A stretch of 64,000 nt of DNA from Amblyornis subalaris (taxonomy: Eukaryota; Chordata; Aves; Passeriformes; Ptilonorhynchidae), in NCBI GenBank assembly GCA_018881555.1, contig JACAXG010000014.1, positions 746,586 to 810,585 of the forward strand. The letters run 5' to 3'. Of this stretch, positions 11,301 to 24,400 are shown piece after piece. Every line of letters starts with the position of its first letter. Within the stretch, counting starts at the first letter, position 1. Below the pieces are notes generated by a model. It had not been told where the DNA came from and ran no database searches. It saw nothing but the letters and a program-made list of their open reading frames with translations. A program made the translations under genes and the position numbers.

Positions 11301-14300
11301 TCACGCTTATGGCAGGCAAGACATGCATGAGGCCTAATGTTTAAATCATGAGCACTAGCCAGCTGTCTGAGTACTCCAGGCTGGAATATTCTGGAGGAAA
11401 TACAGTGTTTCTATATAAATTGGTAAAAATGTAAGGCAGCCTTGCTGTCTGAGGGTGTGTGAGGTGTGTGAGGGTCTGGGTTCTGTCACACAGGGAGCAG
11501 CCCCTCTTAGGGTTCATCTGTGAGATTCCTGGAGAATATGTAATAGAGGAAAATTGCAGTTAGAAATAGTCAGGGTTGATCTTGAAGATGTCAGGAAAGG
11601 AAGTGCAGTACAATGCTAGAGGACCTGAGCTCTTTAAAAACCCTGTAAAGTAACTTTGACATTTCTGGAATTCAGCTGCCTGATGGGGATACTGGTTAAC
11701 CCCAGCCAGACACAGGCTGGAATCAGTGGCTATTGAATGGCAACNATCAGCTGCAGGCAGGTTTGAGGTCTAGCAAAATATTCAAGAATTCCTGAAGCTG
11801 ATAGTGAAGAAAAAAAAGGAGAAAAGAGAATCTGGGATATCTTGCTTACAGGAAATTGGGGAAAGCATAGATCTCACTGAGAAGCCAAGAAGCATGCATG
11901 CACATTCTGGTTCTTCCTGGTAAATTTTCTTAGCATTCCCAATCCATAAGATGTTCTGAAACACATTGGTTTGACTCCAGTTCAGACTCAGTTTCTCTCA
12001 AGCAAAAAGTGCTGTTCTTCTGCCAGATGTGTGACNAGAGTCACACCAGGGGATAAGACAGGGAAGTTCCTGCTGGTGATGTTTGATCAGTGTTGCCATC
12101 ACTGACCTGGCTCAGCCTAAAGCTATGTTGGGCAGGAGCCAATGGCAGCATCGTGTCCTGGGCAGAAGGTTTGGCTTTGAAAGGGAATGTTTGCACCTTT
12201 ACGTTGAACCAGTTCCTTCTCAAAATCTCAGTCTGTGTCTTTTAAGGATTATAAGGTTCTGTGTAGCAAAACATACAGCATTTTTTTGNTTTTTTAGCAG
12301 AGGTGGTGTTTTTCCTTTGGAGGCTTTGCANGTCTCCGTGAGATTCCAAGTTCCCTCTGAAATTCACAGCTGTTTCGCAGGGGTTGCTAAGGTGATTTGG
12401 TGGGAAGGAAATGCACTGTTAATTTGCTGTTAAGTTGTTTACAGGAGAATATGAATAAAAGTTTTCCACCTGAGTGTCTGTGTCTGAGATTATTCGAGAA
12501 AGGCTTCAATAGAGAAGAAAATAACTGCACAAATGCCTGATTCGTCACCCCCAAGGATGANCAAATGTAATCTAAATGTCTCCAGGGTAGAGGCAGAAAC
12601 ATCGCATGTCACCTTTTCATCATTTCGACCAGAATGGGAAACAATTTAATTTTGCTCTCTTGACTTTTATTTTTTAAATTTATTTCTATGTGTTAATGGT
12701 TTGTCAAGTGTTTATTGGGGAATCTTTAGTGTTCCAAAGTGGATATTTACACTGAGTCATCACAAATAGCTTTAAAGCTATGAACAATCCCTGCTGCCCC
12801 CATGCAGCTTTCCTCCAGGAAAACAAGAAAGCACAACCAGTCCTTGGTGGGGGAGAAAATCCTTTTTTGATTCCAAATATCAGGGCTGTCTTATCCCTAG
12901 GATACGGTAATTTGAGATGGGGTACCAGCTCAACATCCTGCCTTTTCCGGTGTTCAGTCTGTCATATCGTAGAAGGAAATAAAGTTATGGCTTGTGGGGA
13001 GAAGGTTTGAAGAAGAAATAGTCTGAAAGCCTAGAGCCAGTGCAACGGAGGTCTCAGGTGCGTAAATTCACAGGGGAGCTGTGGCAGGGAGAGGCTGTTT
13101 GCCACTGTGCCATCTCGATTTTACCTGGATTCTTCATTTCCTTCTGTAAAACTATTATTTTGGAATGAACTGACAGATGATTAGATGCGGTTCTTCAGTT
13201 GGGGTTTCTGACCTTGCAGACGGATACAGTTGATTTACCTGCGTAGATCTGTTGACTTAACCTGTAAACAAACTGCTGGAGAACTGTGGATCAATTTTTT
13301 CCACGTATCTGAGGACAGACTTGAGAGGTGGCTGGAGGTGTNGGGTTCGCAGCCCTGCGCTCTGACCGACAGCTCGTTAATGGGACTGGTCATTGAATAG
13401 ACTCNGTCTGGACTCTCATCAAGGTGTGTGATCACATGTACCTGGTTTGTAACATAGTGTTGGGTTTTACTAACCCAAAAGACCTGACTCCAAGTAAAAA
13501 TACTCAAAATAAACACCATGAAATATTTACTGCCTTCTGCACAGCGAGTCTGAGCCATCTGAAAACCTGTCAGAATTCAGACATTGCTGAATCTCCTGAG
13601 TCTGCCCTGCATTTACCTTACCTGCAGTCTCTGTANTTAAAATACATTTCCAGATCTTCTGAATTCTTCTGTTCTGTTTCCTTTCATATTCTCTTAGTTT
13701 GTCTTTCTCTATTACTCTTACTTTTATTAAAACTTTGAAAGACAAAAGCATTCCCATGTCTAAACCTTAACTTTCCAGACATCAGATTGATTTCCCCCAA
13801 TGTTCTGGGTACAATGGTGATATTTACAGTTTTAATAAAGAGGTGAAGAAAGGGAAAAATAACTCAGTACTTTTCTGATAAGGAATGCAGATGCTGTGAC
13901 TTTGCAGGTGAGATATTAATAAGCCCTTTACTGAAGCAATAATATTCCTGTTTTTGTAAGTCCTTACCAACAGGACATGTGAAGAGGGCAAGGGAGAATT
14001 TTACAGATTCTCTAGTTTCTTTATGATTATTAAGATTTCTTTTTAGTTCTTCCAAGCAGAAGAAGCTTTTGTCTGTTTTTTTTCTTTTCCCAATGTAAAT
14101 ATAAAAAGCTTCACCTCTTGCATTCTGTGAGTTCCTGTAGGTGTTGTAGGAGCACGTCGGGTGAAAGGAAAGCTGCTTTAGACATAACTGCTATGGCAGT
14201 CAGACTCTAGACCTGAGAGGAATGGCTTTGGAATATGACTGGCATTTGTGTAAATAGCAAAACTCTAATTTCTTCATTGAACAAAAGTCCTCCGGAGAAA

Positions 14301-17300
14301 AGCTTTTTCCAAATTTTAGGCATTTGAGTGAAATACAATCTAAAAATTCAAATGTTGCTTGGCAAGTTCCATTTGTATTCTGCAGAGAGCTCATGCTAGC
14401 TCTCTGCATACATGCAGGACTCATTCTGAAGGTAATTTAGCTTTTTTCTCACATAGTGACTAAAAAAGCAGCAATTAACTCCATCTGTTTTCACCAGAAA
14501 AGGCAACATAAATGAGATTGAGAGGAGGTTTCCATTGGTTTTACCTGGTTCCAGGACACTGCTGCTCCAGTCTTGCCAAAGATATTGCTGGAAATGTTTT
14601 ATTGATAAAAATAGTCCTGTCTTGCATGTGTTGTTCGAAGGACATGCCTGCCATTTTCTGGCACTGCTCTGAATTTGAATTATAAAGAGCAGCACAGAAA
14701 CAAAGCTGAGGGAAAACAAGTGCCTTAAAGAACAACAATTCCTTATCCACTGCAGGTTGATTTTGGGGGTTGGTTTTTTGTTTGTTTGTTGGCTTTAAAC
14801 GTGAATTAATCTGCTTTCTCCTTTAGAATAAAGAGAATTTTGCTCTGGTGAAGCAAATAGCAGAGGCAGAGTGTGGTGTGGGCAGGCGTTTGGCAGCGGG
14901 TGCTGCACGGGGCAGCTCCCGGTGCTCCGGCAGGAGCGGCGTTGGAACGCTGGGTCGGGACAGTGGCCGGGCTGTGAGTGAGGACAAAAGGCAGCGCAGG
15001 GGTCAGGTCCTTCAGGGGCACAAATCCTTCCCTTTTCTCCTTTCATAATTACCCAAAGTTGTAGTGACATTGTAATGAAATCTCACTGTTCTGTTCCAAT
15101 GAAACAGCACCCCAGTCCTGTTCATTGAATGATTTAAACGTCATAATTTTCACAGGCTATTGTTTCAGATATTGGTTTTCATTCTCATTTTTGTGTGCTG
15201 ATACGCTATTAAAAGAGATCATGCAAATTATTTAAGAATAGCAAGCTAAGTTAGCAGGAGATTTTGATTTATCATAGAGAAATCCAAAATGCCAATGTAA
15301 TTTTCTTTTTCAGGTCCACATATTAAAAACCTTTCTTTTAAGAAGCCTTTGATTAAATCAGATTAGGAAGGTTATTAAATCTGTCAAATTTCCTGAGAAA
15401 ATGCTCTTCACCATATTCTTGCTAAGAATTTTTAAACATGCTATTGGTAGAATAAAATAGTTGTCATCCTCTTTGATATAATCAAAAGTTTATGTATCAG
15501 TCAGACATTAGTAAATGGTGCTCAACAATGCATTCAAACTGTTCAGAATCTGCTCATCCTCCTGGTGCAGGACAACAAATACTGNTGTCAACAGAGTAAT
15601 CCAGAAATTCCAGCTGCGTGCTGGAGGAATTTGGGTTAAGGAGTAGATGTGGGGGAGCTTTTCTGTCTCCCAGTGCACTCCTGTAGCTGAAGTTGAAGCA
15701 GATTAACGGAGAAGACACTCCAGTGCTCTCAGTTCTGTTCGTGTGTTAGTGGAATGTAAAAGTAGTGTGTAGATGCACNCTGGAATTTCTGAGGATGGGG
15801 GTTACCATGGATACACTCAAGCGACCAGATTGGTGTGAATGCAGAGCTCTAGTTTTTCTCTAGTTGCAGGAGGATTTGTTCTGATAAGAAACTTGTGCTG
15901 CCGCTGTTTCTCCTCCCCCTCCCACTTGTTACTGAAGCAGTACAGCTCTTGGATGTTATGTGTGATGCTGAGGGACAATTCTGAGCATATTGCTCCACAT
16001 CTGCTGCCCAGGGTTGGGATTCTCACACACCAGGGACAGTTCACCTAAATATTATTTCGAATTAATGATAGAACTGATTAATTTCGGGTGCTGCGAATTC
16101 TTAATGTTGTGATAATCCACCTGCTTACAGACTGTGAGTATACGTGAGTGTTCCTGTCCTTCCACTGCCGGGGNAGAGGTGTGGAAAAAAATCTCAGTAG
16201 AGCAGATAACAGGGATAGAAATAAGCTAAAGGGGGAAATACCAGAAAGCTTGTCGAGTTCATGGCTAGAGTGTTTTTCCTGAGAGTGGGAGTCCCAAAGG
16301 GGCTTGACAGGAGGAAATACTTTGTTGGAATGTGCAGAGAATTGGTATTGTGAGAAAAAGGGCTCCTGAAGTTGTGTGGGAAGAGGATTTAGACTCTGAA
16401 CTCCTCCTGTAGTTCTGAAAACTTGTCTTTTCCTTGCTGCTTGCCTTGCTCTTGTGCAAGCTGCAGTGCCGAGGAAGGGTGAGAAGGGCTCTCATCTCTT
16501 CCTGTCCTGTTCTCAGTTCAACTGTTGAATTCCTGAANAGCACAATCTATAGTGGCATGTGAACGAAGCTGGAACGAACCAAAGGTATGCCAGGAGAAGC
16601 CGTGGCTGATGCACNGGACGGCTCCCAGCACAGATGNGTCTGGCCCGTTCGGATCTTGCCCNATGCTGTGACGGAGCAGTCCCGTCGGTGACGGCATCGC
16701 TGGCAGCAGCCACATGCCCAGATCTTGTAATGCCTGATGGCTCCTGGCACGAGGAGTGTCTGTGTCCTCAAACAGATTGATGGGTTTACATTTTGTGGGG
16801 CAACCATCTCTCCATTTAAATGGTGTTTCACTGGTATAAGTACTGACATCTGAACTGAATAATTGACTTCAAACCGTGTAGCACATGAAAGAGTTACTAA
16901 AGTACACTGGCTGATGTTGATAGTGTTGCTACTTCTGGAAGTATTTCTTCTTGACCCAGCAAAAAGTTGCTGAAGTCTTGCTGTTCCTCACTGTATTTAT
17001 GGATTTCTCTTAGTTCAGTTGATACTAACTCAGCTGGTGTACACTAAACAGNCAGATCCTTGTGCTTTACATCCCTGCTCTTGGCCTGTGAGTCTGTACT
17101 CATTAAAACATAAATAACATAACAGAAGTAGTTCAGATGGTGGAAGACCTATATTAGTGTTAGTGCTCACGGGGAGATGGGGAACACAGGAAAAACCCTG
17201 TGTCCATTTGTATCCCTGCCAAGGAAATGGTATTAACATTTTTTCAAATGTAGTACAGACAGAGTTGGAATGTTTCCCCTGGTAAATGCCTTTGGGAGGA

Positions 17301-20300
17301 CGCTGCTATGAAATATATTCTTGAGCAGTGGGTTGGTTATTATGGAAAATACTTTTCCATAAGGACCCATAATTTTAGAAAGTGCTGTCCCTGTGAATAA
17401 TAATGCCCCGTGGCTGGTAAATGATTTCCCTTTAATCCTCAGTATTCAGCTCTTGTTTTGTGAAATTATGAAAACTTTCCAGTTAATTTTTCCCTTTCAG
17501 ACCCCAGCTAGATCCAAATGGAGAGCTCAACTAACGTACCGGTAACAGCATTAACATGCACTTAGGATCAATGCTTCTTTGTAAGCTGAGAGTGACAATA
17601 AATGAGTGTTGCTGTTTTCTCCTTTCATTAATGAGCTGTTTTTCTCCGTTTCCGTGCTGCAGGACTCAGGTGGAGCTGTTTGTCATTTCTGTCTGCTCGT
17701 CAGAACTGCTAGATACAACTTTTGATTGATTGATTGATAGATTTGGGAATGTGTGATTAAGGACAGGCTGAATACCTGAGTAGGAGCAATGTGACTATAC
17801 CTAACCTGGCTTGTGGCAGTCTGTGTTTGTAAGGCTGCTCTCAGGATTTACAAGTTTTAGGGAATTGGATACTTGACTCCCTAGAAGCCAAGTATTTGCC
17901 ATAAATGAGTATGAATGTTTCTTCTGGAAAATCCCTGAAAATACCTGAATGATCCAGATGAAATTGTAATAAAGCCTGGAACATCAGTTTATATAATCAT
18001 TTGCTTATGGAGACAGCTCTGACAGACTTCCAGCTATTGGTGGTGTGCTACAACTCTAAACTCCAAAGATTGTATCCATTTTGTAATCTTTTGGATTGCC
18101 TCACTCCCACAACATTTCCTTCTTGGAATTCCACTGAGTGTGCAAACTCAATAGTAATTAACAGCAACTTGCTCCCCAGATAACTCTTGGACTTCTTCAA
18201 AGTATTTTCTACTACCAGTTTCTCTTGAAAATCTGCGAATTTCTTATGGTCTTGTTGAAGGTGCAACCTGCACTTGTTACATTTTTGATGGGTTTGCAAA
18301 AAAAATGTGTTTTCAGGGGAACCGAGGACAAGATTTTGTATGGCTTTGAATTGATTGCAAAATTCTAAATTCCGGAGCGCAAAAAAAGTGAATCAGTCTT
18401 TCAGTTCCCTCCTTAAGTGGTGATAAGTTTCTAGACTGAGCTTTTGGAGTAAAAAAGGAAAGAAAAAAAGGCAAGACCAGCCTCGGACTGAATACCTACT
18501 AAGAACAGATGCCGTTTGCCCTTTGCATATATCCGTCTGCCTGGGGAGATCACTGCACGAGTNTTTTACAGTGGGAAAGCTCAGCTGGGAGGGTATGAAC
18601 TCTGAACGGACAAGCAAACGAGTTGGGTTGGTACATCCAGCTGCTGCTGACAGCCTGGCAGTGGCNTGTGCTGGAGAGATGTGGGGTTAAAAAAACAGGT
18701 GTGTATAGTTTTTGCCATGTTTTCACAGGATGTTTGTATCCATTTAGCCCAAATAGATACTGACAATCAAAATCTTCCCATTCCAAAGACCTGTGGCCAA
18801 AGAAGCCAGAGGTCCTGAATCTCCTGATTTGATTTCTCCCTTGCTTCAGATTCCTGGCAACTCACTCATCTCCTGGGCCGTGCTGCGTGGTTGTTATGAC
18901 AACTGTGCAGTTTGCTCCTATCATTGCTTTACCTCTTGGGTATTAATATCTGGAATGCCTTGGGAAAAGGTGACAATCCTTATTTATTCACTTATCCCAA
19001 ACTGTGCTGGCCCTTACACAGACACACTGTCTCCAAACTGAGGGAACTCTCTTGTACTTTAAACAAGTCCTCTTAACATGCAATGTGAATATCTGAAAAG
19101 TCTGGTTTTTAGACATATTGAAAAAGCTATTTAGTAGCAACTTGGGCTTTGTGTGCTTTGATGAACCAGATATGAGACCAGAATAGATATAAGTGCTTAA
19201 CTCCATGCCCTAGCTTATTCTGCAGTTGTTTCCCTCTGTAGGCAAGNATGCCATACTGAGGAAGGTTGCAGGATGGGCAGTTTTCATGGCCACGAGTGGC
19301 TGCCAAAACATTAAGGCACTAAGATGTATCAGCCTGCTTCAGAAAGCTGGAGAGAAGCTCAGCCTTCACCTACTTTATGCCATCCTCTATTTCCTGGGAT
19401 TTGCTGATGGTGTTGGCTGCATGTCACAATTGTTTAGAGCTTTCAGGCATGCTACTAGAGGGAACATATATCCAGCAGGATTCTGTCTTGTGCCTTATCC
19501 TCCTCTGCCGTCTTGGCTTGGAGAACATGAGGGAAAAACCCTACAGTGAACATGTGGATGTTGGCCCATCCAACATAATGAAATCAGTTTTCCTGAGCCA
19601 TCAGACTTNATTAGAAATATTTTGACTTATGCTCAGGAAAGTTATGGTGACAGCTTCAAACTCCTTTTATTCTTGTTTTCATTGTAGCTGCCATAGTGAG
19701 CTGCTTTCCCTCTGCCCCGTGTCCAGCAGGTGAGTTAGAGCTGCTCTGCTGTAGCCTTGCCTATGAACACACGGAGAGAACTGGAGGCAGAATGGCTGAT
19801 GAGAAGGAGGGCCAGGACACACAGAGAATTCTTTTCTAGGAAGGGATTTTTATTAGATCTCAAGATTGAATTTAAAAGAAAACTGGTGTCATGTTCTTCT
19901 GCGAGAGTCTGAGACACATCCCAGTGTGACCCTTGTGCAGTTTCCAGACTCACAGCACAAGTCAGCAGCTGTTGGAGCTGTTCTCTCTCCCACCCTGGGC
20001 TCTTAGAGCCAGGAGCTGAACCCCAGGCAGGGCGGTTACACAACATAGTGCTGAACCTCCCAGCACAGACGTTTGNTCTTAAAAGATAGTAAATCCATTT
20101 TAGAGCTTTGAATATCTTTCTAAAAAGAAGTGAAATGAGCAATTGTTGTTGTTTAACAGAGCAAAAAGGAAACAGGCTGTTAAATGAGGTGCAAACCTAG
20201 TGCTGCTCCATCCCAAAAGAGCTCTTACTCTGTCATTTACTGTAGGCCAGGCCATGCCTCTCGGTGGCNATTCTGAGGTTTGGTGAATCACTGTCCAAAG

Positions 20301-21340
20301 AATGAGAAAGTGTCGTGATCTAATCATGATCTTAACAAGCCACTATATATCTGCAAACAAAAGAAGAAACCACAGAAGTATTAGCCTGGAATGTTTTTCA
20401 GATAAAAGATATTTCTGTTTGCTTGAACACAAATTATTACAGATTCTGAAGCAATAAAAAAGAATTTAATTGTTTTTGTAATCTTTTTGTTTTCCTCTGT
20501 TAATTAAAATTTTTTCCATTTTATAGCTCAATGTCTAACTAACTGCATTTGGTTTTGGGATAAGAAAAGAATGGATAAGGAGAATATGGAGGGAGGCACA
20601 ATGCACTTTCATCTCTTCAGGTTCTGAGATCCCTTTTCCACCTTTGTGCCTGATTTAAAGGCCTGAGACAAATTCTGCAAAATTAAAATAAGCTATTTTT
20701 CATAGCCTTAGTAGTCTCAGAGCCATGTTCTTGTCAAAACCTGGACTCTCCTCACAGCTTCCAAGAGGTGCCCCAACAGTGAAGGGAATGTGTTCAAAGC
20801 TGAGTCTTCTAAAACTGACCTGGATAACANGAAGAAAACCATCAATCTCATCCCGATTTTTGTTTGTATTTTGTCTATTTCCCCCATTTCCCCTATGGAT
20901 GTGTAAAGTCACACACAATTTTGGGACATCAAAAGCTGAAAATTCACGTGAATTTTTGATTAGCCAGTTGTAGAGAAGATTAAAATTTAGCAGGAGATGA
21001 AATAATTTGTGTTCCTATGAGTTCACATGGCTTGTTTCTCACTTGTCAGCCACTGTAAGCTCTTTGTGGAGGTATTTTTCACTTCTCTATTTTGAATTGC
21101 CGTAAAGTGGAAAATATTTGAAATATGTCTTAAATTTTCAGTGGCTCCTATTATAAGCAGAAAAAAGGGGAAATAAAACTTCTTGAGCAAGAAAGACTGT
21201 GAAGAACAGTTCTTTCTGAGAACAGGACTAAATTCTTATTTCCCAGAAGACTTAGAGCCTTTTTACATGACCTTTATTTTGTGTTTTATGAAAGTCAATG
21301 GACTTTATTTTTATTGAAGCCCTACTTTTTTATCTATTTA
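8361..21340. other. Non-coding stretch, probably first intron or intergenic
   Basis: AT-rich, CpG-poor sequence with no recognisable exon, RNA gene or transposon. A GC-rich islet lies at about 14.86-15.02 kb. Small simple repeats include a GTGTGAGG-type run at 11451-11475, GTTT repeats at about 14777-14790 and GATT repeats at 17724-17738. A strong acceptor-like site at about 19.24 kb is followed by about 100 open codons but no donor was found, and the peptide is unfamiliar. Confidence 0.6.
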
Positions 21341-21407
21341 AAGAAAACAAAACAAACAAATAAACCAACAAACACCCCCCCCCCCCCAAACCCCCCCCCC
21401 CCCCCCC
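21341..21407. repeat. A-rich tract followed by C13-AAA-C17
   Basis: An AAAC/AAAT-type simple repeat (21341-21374) leads into 13 consecutive C (21375-21387), three A and 17 consecutive C (21391-21407). The complement carries two long G runs. Run lengths this long are error-prone in sequencing and replication, so the exact counts are uncertain. Confidence 0.9.
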
Positions 21408-24400
21408 AATCCCACCACTGGCTCTCCTTCTACCACAGAGGAGTCTAATTGTGACATTTAAGTTTACAAATGTGCTTAAAAGTGCAGCATATTGATAATT
21501 TAACTTACATTTCTGTGGACAAGTTCTTTTATCTTATGCATGAAACTGGGGAGACTTTTTTAAGGAAACAATGTGAAGGTGCATCCTAAAACTCCATCAT
21601 GTCAACTAACTCCAGTAGTCAGTCTGATTCTGGGGTTTTTATTGTTTGCTTGGGGAATAATAAAATAGAGTTAAATGTATATTTTTACTATTTAACATTA
21701 TTTTAAGATTTNTTTGCTGGCATAGGTCAAATATCCNGTGTGTTTGTCGTTTAANCTCAAAGACTTTTTTCTTGTTTGTTCAGCTTCTTATAACATGGCT
21801 GTGCCTCTTGGGTTCCCAGCTTCCCAGGTTGCTGTGGTGCAGCAGCATTTGGTTTCTGGGTTCTCAAGGTGTCCTCTTCGGATTTGAAAATTACTTTAAG
21901 ATAGAATTTGCCAAAGGTTTGTGNTTCTCCACAGGATTAATCTGGAAANAGAAACTTTCTCTGGAGCCTTTTTCTATAAAAGGCATTAACAGAAGTTATT
22001 TATTGTTTTCTAATCTAACAAAGAGCACCCTTAGCAGGGAACTGACCTCGAATGTGCTTTTTATTCTTGATTACCTGTACTTGATTTTCTTTATTTCTAA
22101 ACCAGCATGTCCTATCATGTGAATGTGATTTGACTTATTAATTAATTTTAAAAATTAGTATATTAAGAAGGACTACTGTTTCTAATACATATGAAAATGT
22201 TAATTTCATAATAAACATGCGAAAATATCTTGGGCCNGAAGTTCTTGCAGTTGGGTGTGGTGGCCATGCACCAAGATGTAGGGAAGAAAAGACCCTCAGT
22301 TGCCTTGTACANAATGAAATTTAGATCTAGGGAAGCCAGTTTGGGAAGGCTGCTTTTGAGGGAGAGACTCTGCTTTCTCCAGGGTCACAGTGATGTTCAC
22401 AGCCCTTGGAGCTGGTACTAAAGTGGTCCCAGGTTTGTGAGTTGTCACGGAAACAGCTGTTTCACCAGCCTATTTCTGTTCCTTGGTAAAAACAGGAGAG
22501 TGTCATTAGTGAACCCTTTCCGAATTGGGCTGTGTGCTCCTGATGGATTCTACCGATTCTCCTGACCGCCTGACACCCATCCAGAGTGTCCTTCTCTGTA
22601 CTGAATTGCAGCTGAACCTCAAGCTGACACTTTAATTAGAACTCGTGACACAGAGCTGCAGTTGCAGGTGTCTTGCTAGGGACTGTACCTGTACCTGGAG
22701 GTGACGTTGTCTCTGTGCACACTCACAAATGGCAACTCTGCCCTCCTCGCTCCAGCCTTGGGGACCCTGAGCCATGGAGCATGAACGTTCCTTGCTCTGG
22801 CCGGCTTTGTCTTGGCTGGTGATGAAAGTCCAGGGCATTTTTGCTTTCATTGCCCTTGAACAAACCTGTTGCAGTCCCTGGCAGCCCCCCAGTGCCGGTG
22901 GGAGGTGNGCTGTGGGACAGCTGGCAGCGGGACCATCCCAGAGACCTTTCCAGGCCCCGNGCTGAGACTGGCAGGAGGCCCTGGCACAGGTGGTGTCACC
23001 AGCACAGCCAGGATGATTTTTTCTGGCAAGCATGGCCATGGGGAATGCCCGTGGGCTGCGTGCACTCAGCTGCTGGACAATAGCACAGGGTTTGTGTTGA
23101 GCCATTGGGTTGAAAATGTGTGAGAGAATGGCGTGTGCTGCAGGAGAGATCGGTACGCTGGGTGGATTGTGGCTTGCAATCAAACATTGAATCAAAAAAG
23201 GAATTTTATATAAAAAGAATAACATAAATTTCACTGTACAAAGCACAAATCTGAATATAATCACAGCTCATTGCAGATGTGCTGTTACTGACTGCTCAAA
23301 ACTGGGAAATGTGCATTTGAAAGTGATGCCTGGATTTGGTATAAACTGGTTATGAACTGCTCTACTTGTTTTATAATAATATCAATTTAACCTCATAATG
23401 CACAATGTTAAGATAGTCATTTTCAAAGAGGAAAAGCTGCTCAGCTTTCCCTTCNCATTTTCTCAGATCGTTTGAGGAACTGTAGCTGTGGTTCCGTGTG
23501 CCTTTCTCTGCAGTCTATCTATTCCAAAGCCATTGGGTGCTCCAAACGGTACATGGATTGATTCAACATGAAACTCTCTTGGGGGTTAAAATAAGGAAGA
23601 ACTGAAATCACTGTGAAGCAGGAAAAGCAGGAAGGCTGTGGGCTAAGGTTGCCTTNCCAATTGTCAGGGATTCCAGACACGTCATTCTGGCAGATTTCCT
23701 GAAGGCCACTCAGCACCAAAGCTCAGAGATACTGAAAGGAACAGAAAATAGCACAAACAGGTTTACCATTATCTTTGGGAATGCAGTGACCACCTCATCC
23801 ATAGCCCTCCTGTCTGCTGAGTGTCCTCAGTCTGGCCTTGCAGGAACCTTATTTGTCTGCTTACAACTGCATTGATTGTGTTTTGCAGATTCACCTGCTG
23901 CTGAGAAGATCCATTGTATCCACTTCTCCTTGAGTCTGGAGGTAAGGGTGCAATTTCTGACCCTGTGTGGGAGAAATCAAACTTAACTGGAGTTTCATTT
24001 AATGAACACATGAGAAGTTTCCTGCTGAGTAACTCTATGTTAACAGTTGTTTCACCTCTTTTCTGAGCTCTGTATTCCAAACATCCTGTGATTCAGGTGA
24101 GAAAGACTTTGTTGTATCTTTAATATCCTAACTACGTGAAGGAAGGGTAAAAAAACCCCACCTTCCAATANTGACCGTGTACTAAATTACAATTAAAGAA
24201 ACTAAAGGAACATGGTAGTCACGTAGTAGAAAAAAATTAAAGAACATGCAGGAGCCTTGGAGAGATGAAAAGTCATAATATTTTTAGCAGCATGTGGATG
24301 ACCAATAAGGCAAAATATGGGACATTTCCTTTGCTAACATCATGTTTTGGAAAGGCCTAAGCATCCTGCAGAAACTAATAGGAAATCCTTANAATCGAGG

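Noticed and set aside
22632..23264. A 210-codon open frame on the minus strand.
   Set aside because: It lies in a GC-rich islet, with other frames open on both strands; no domain or recognisable motif was seen and it contains two ambiguous codons.
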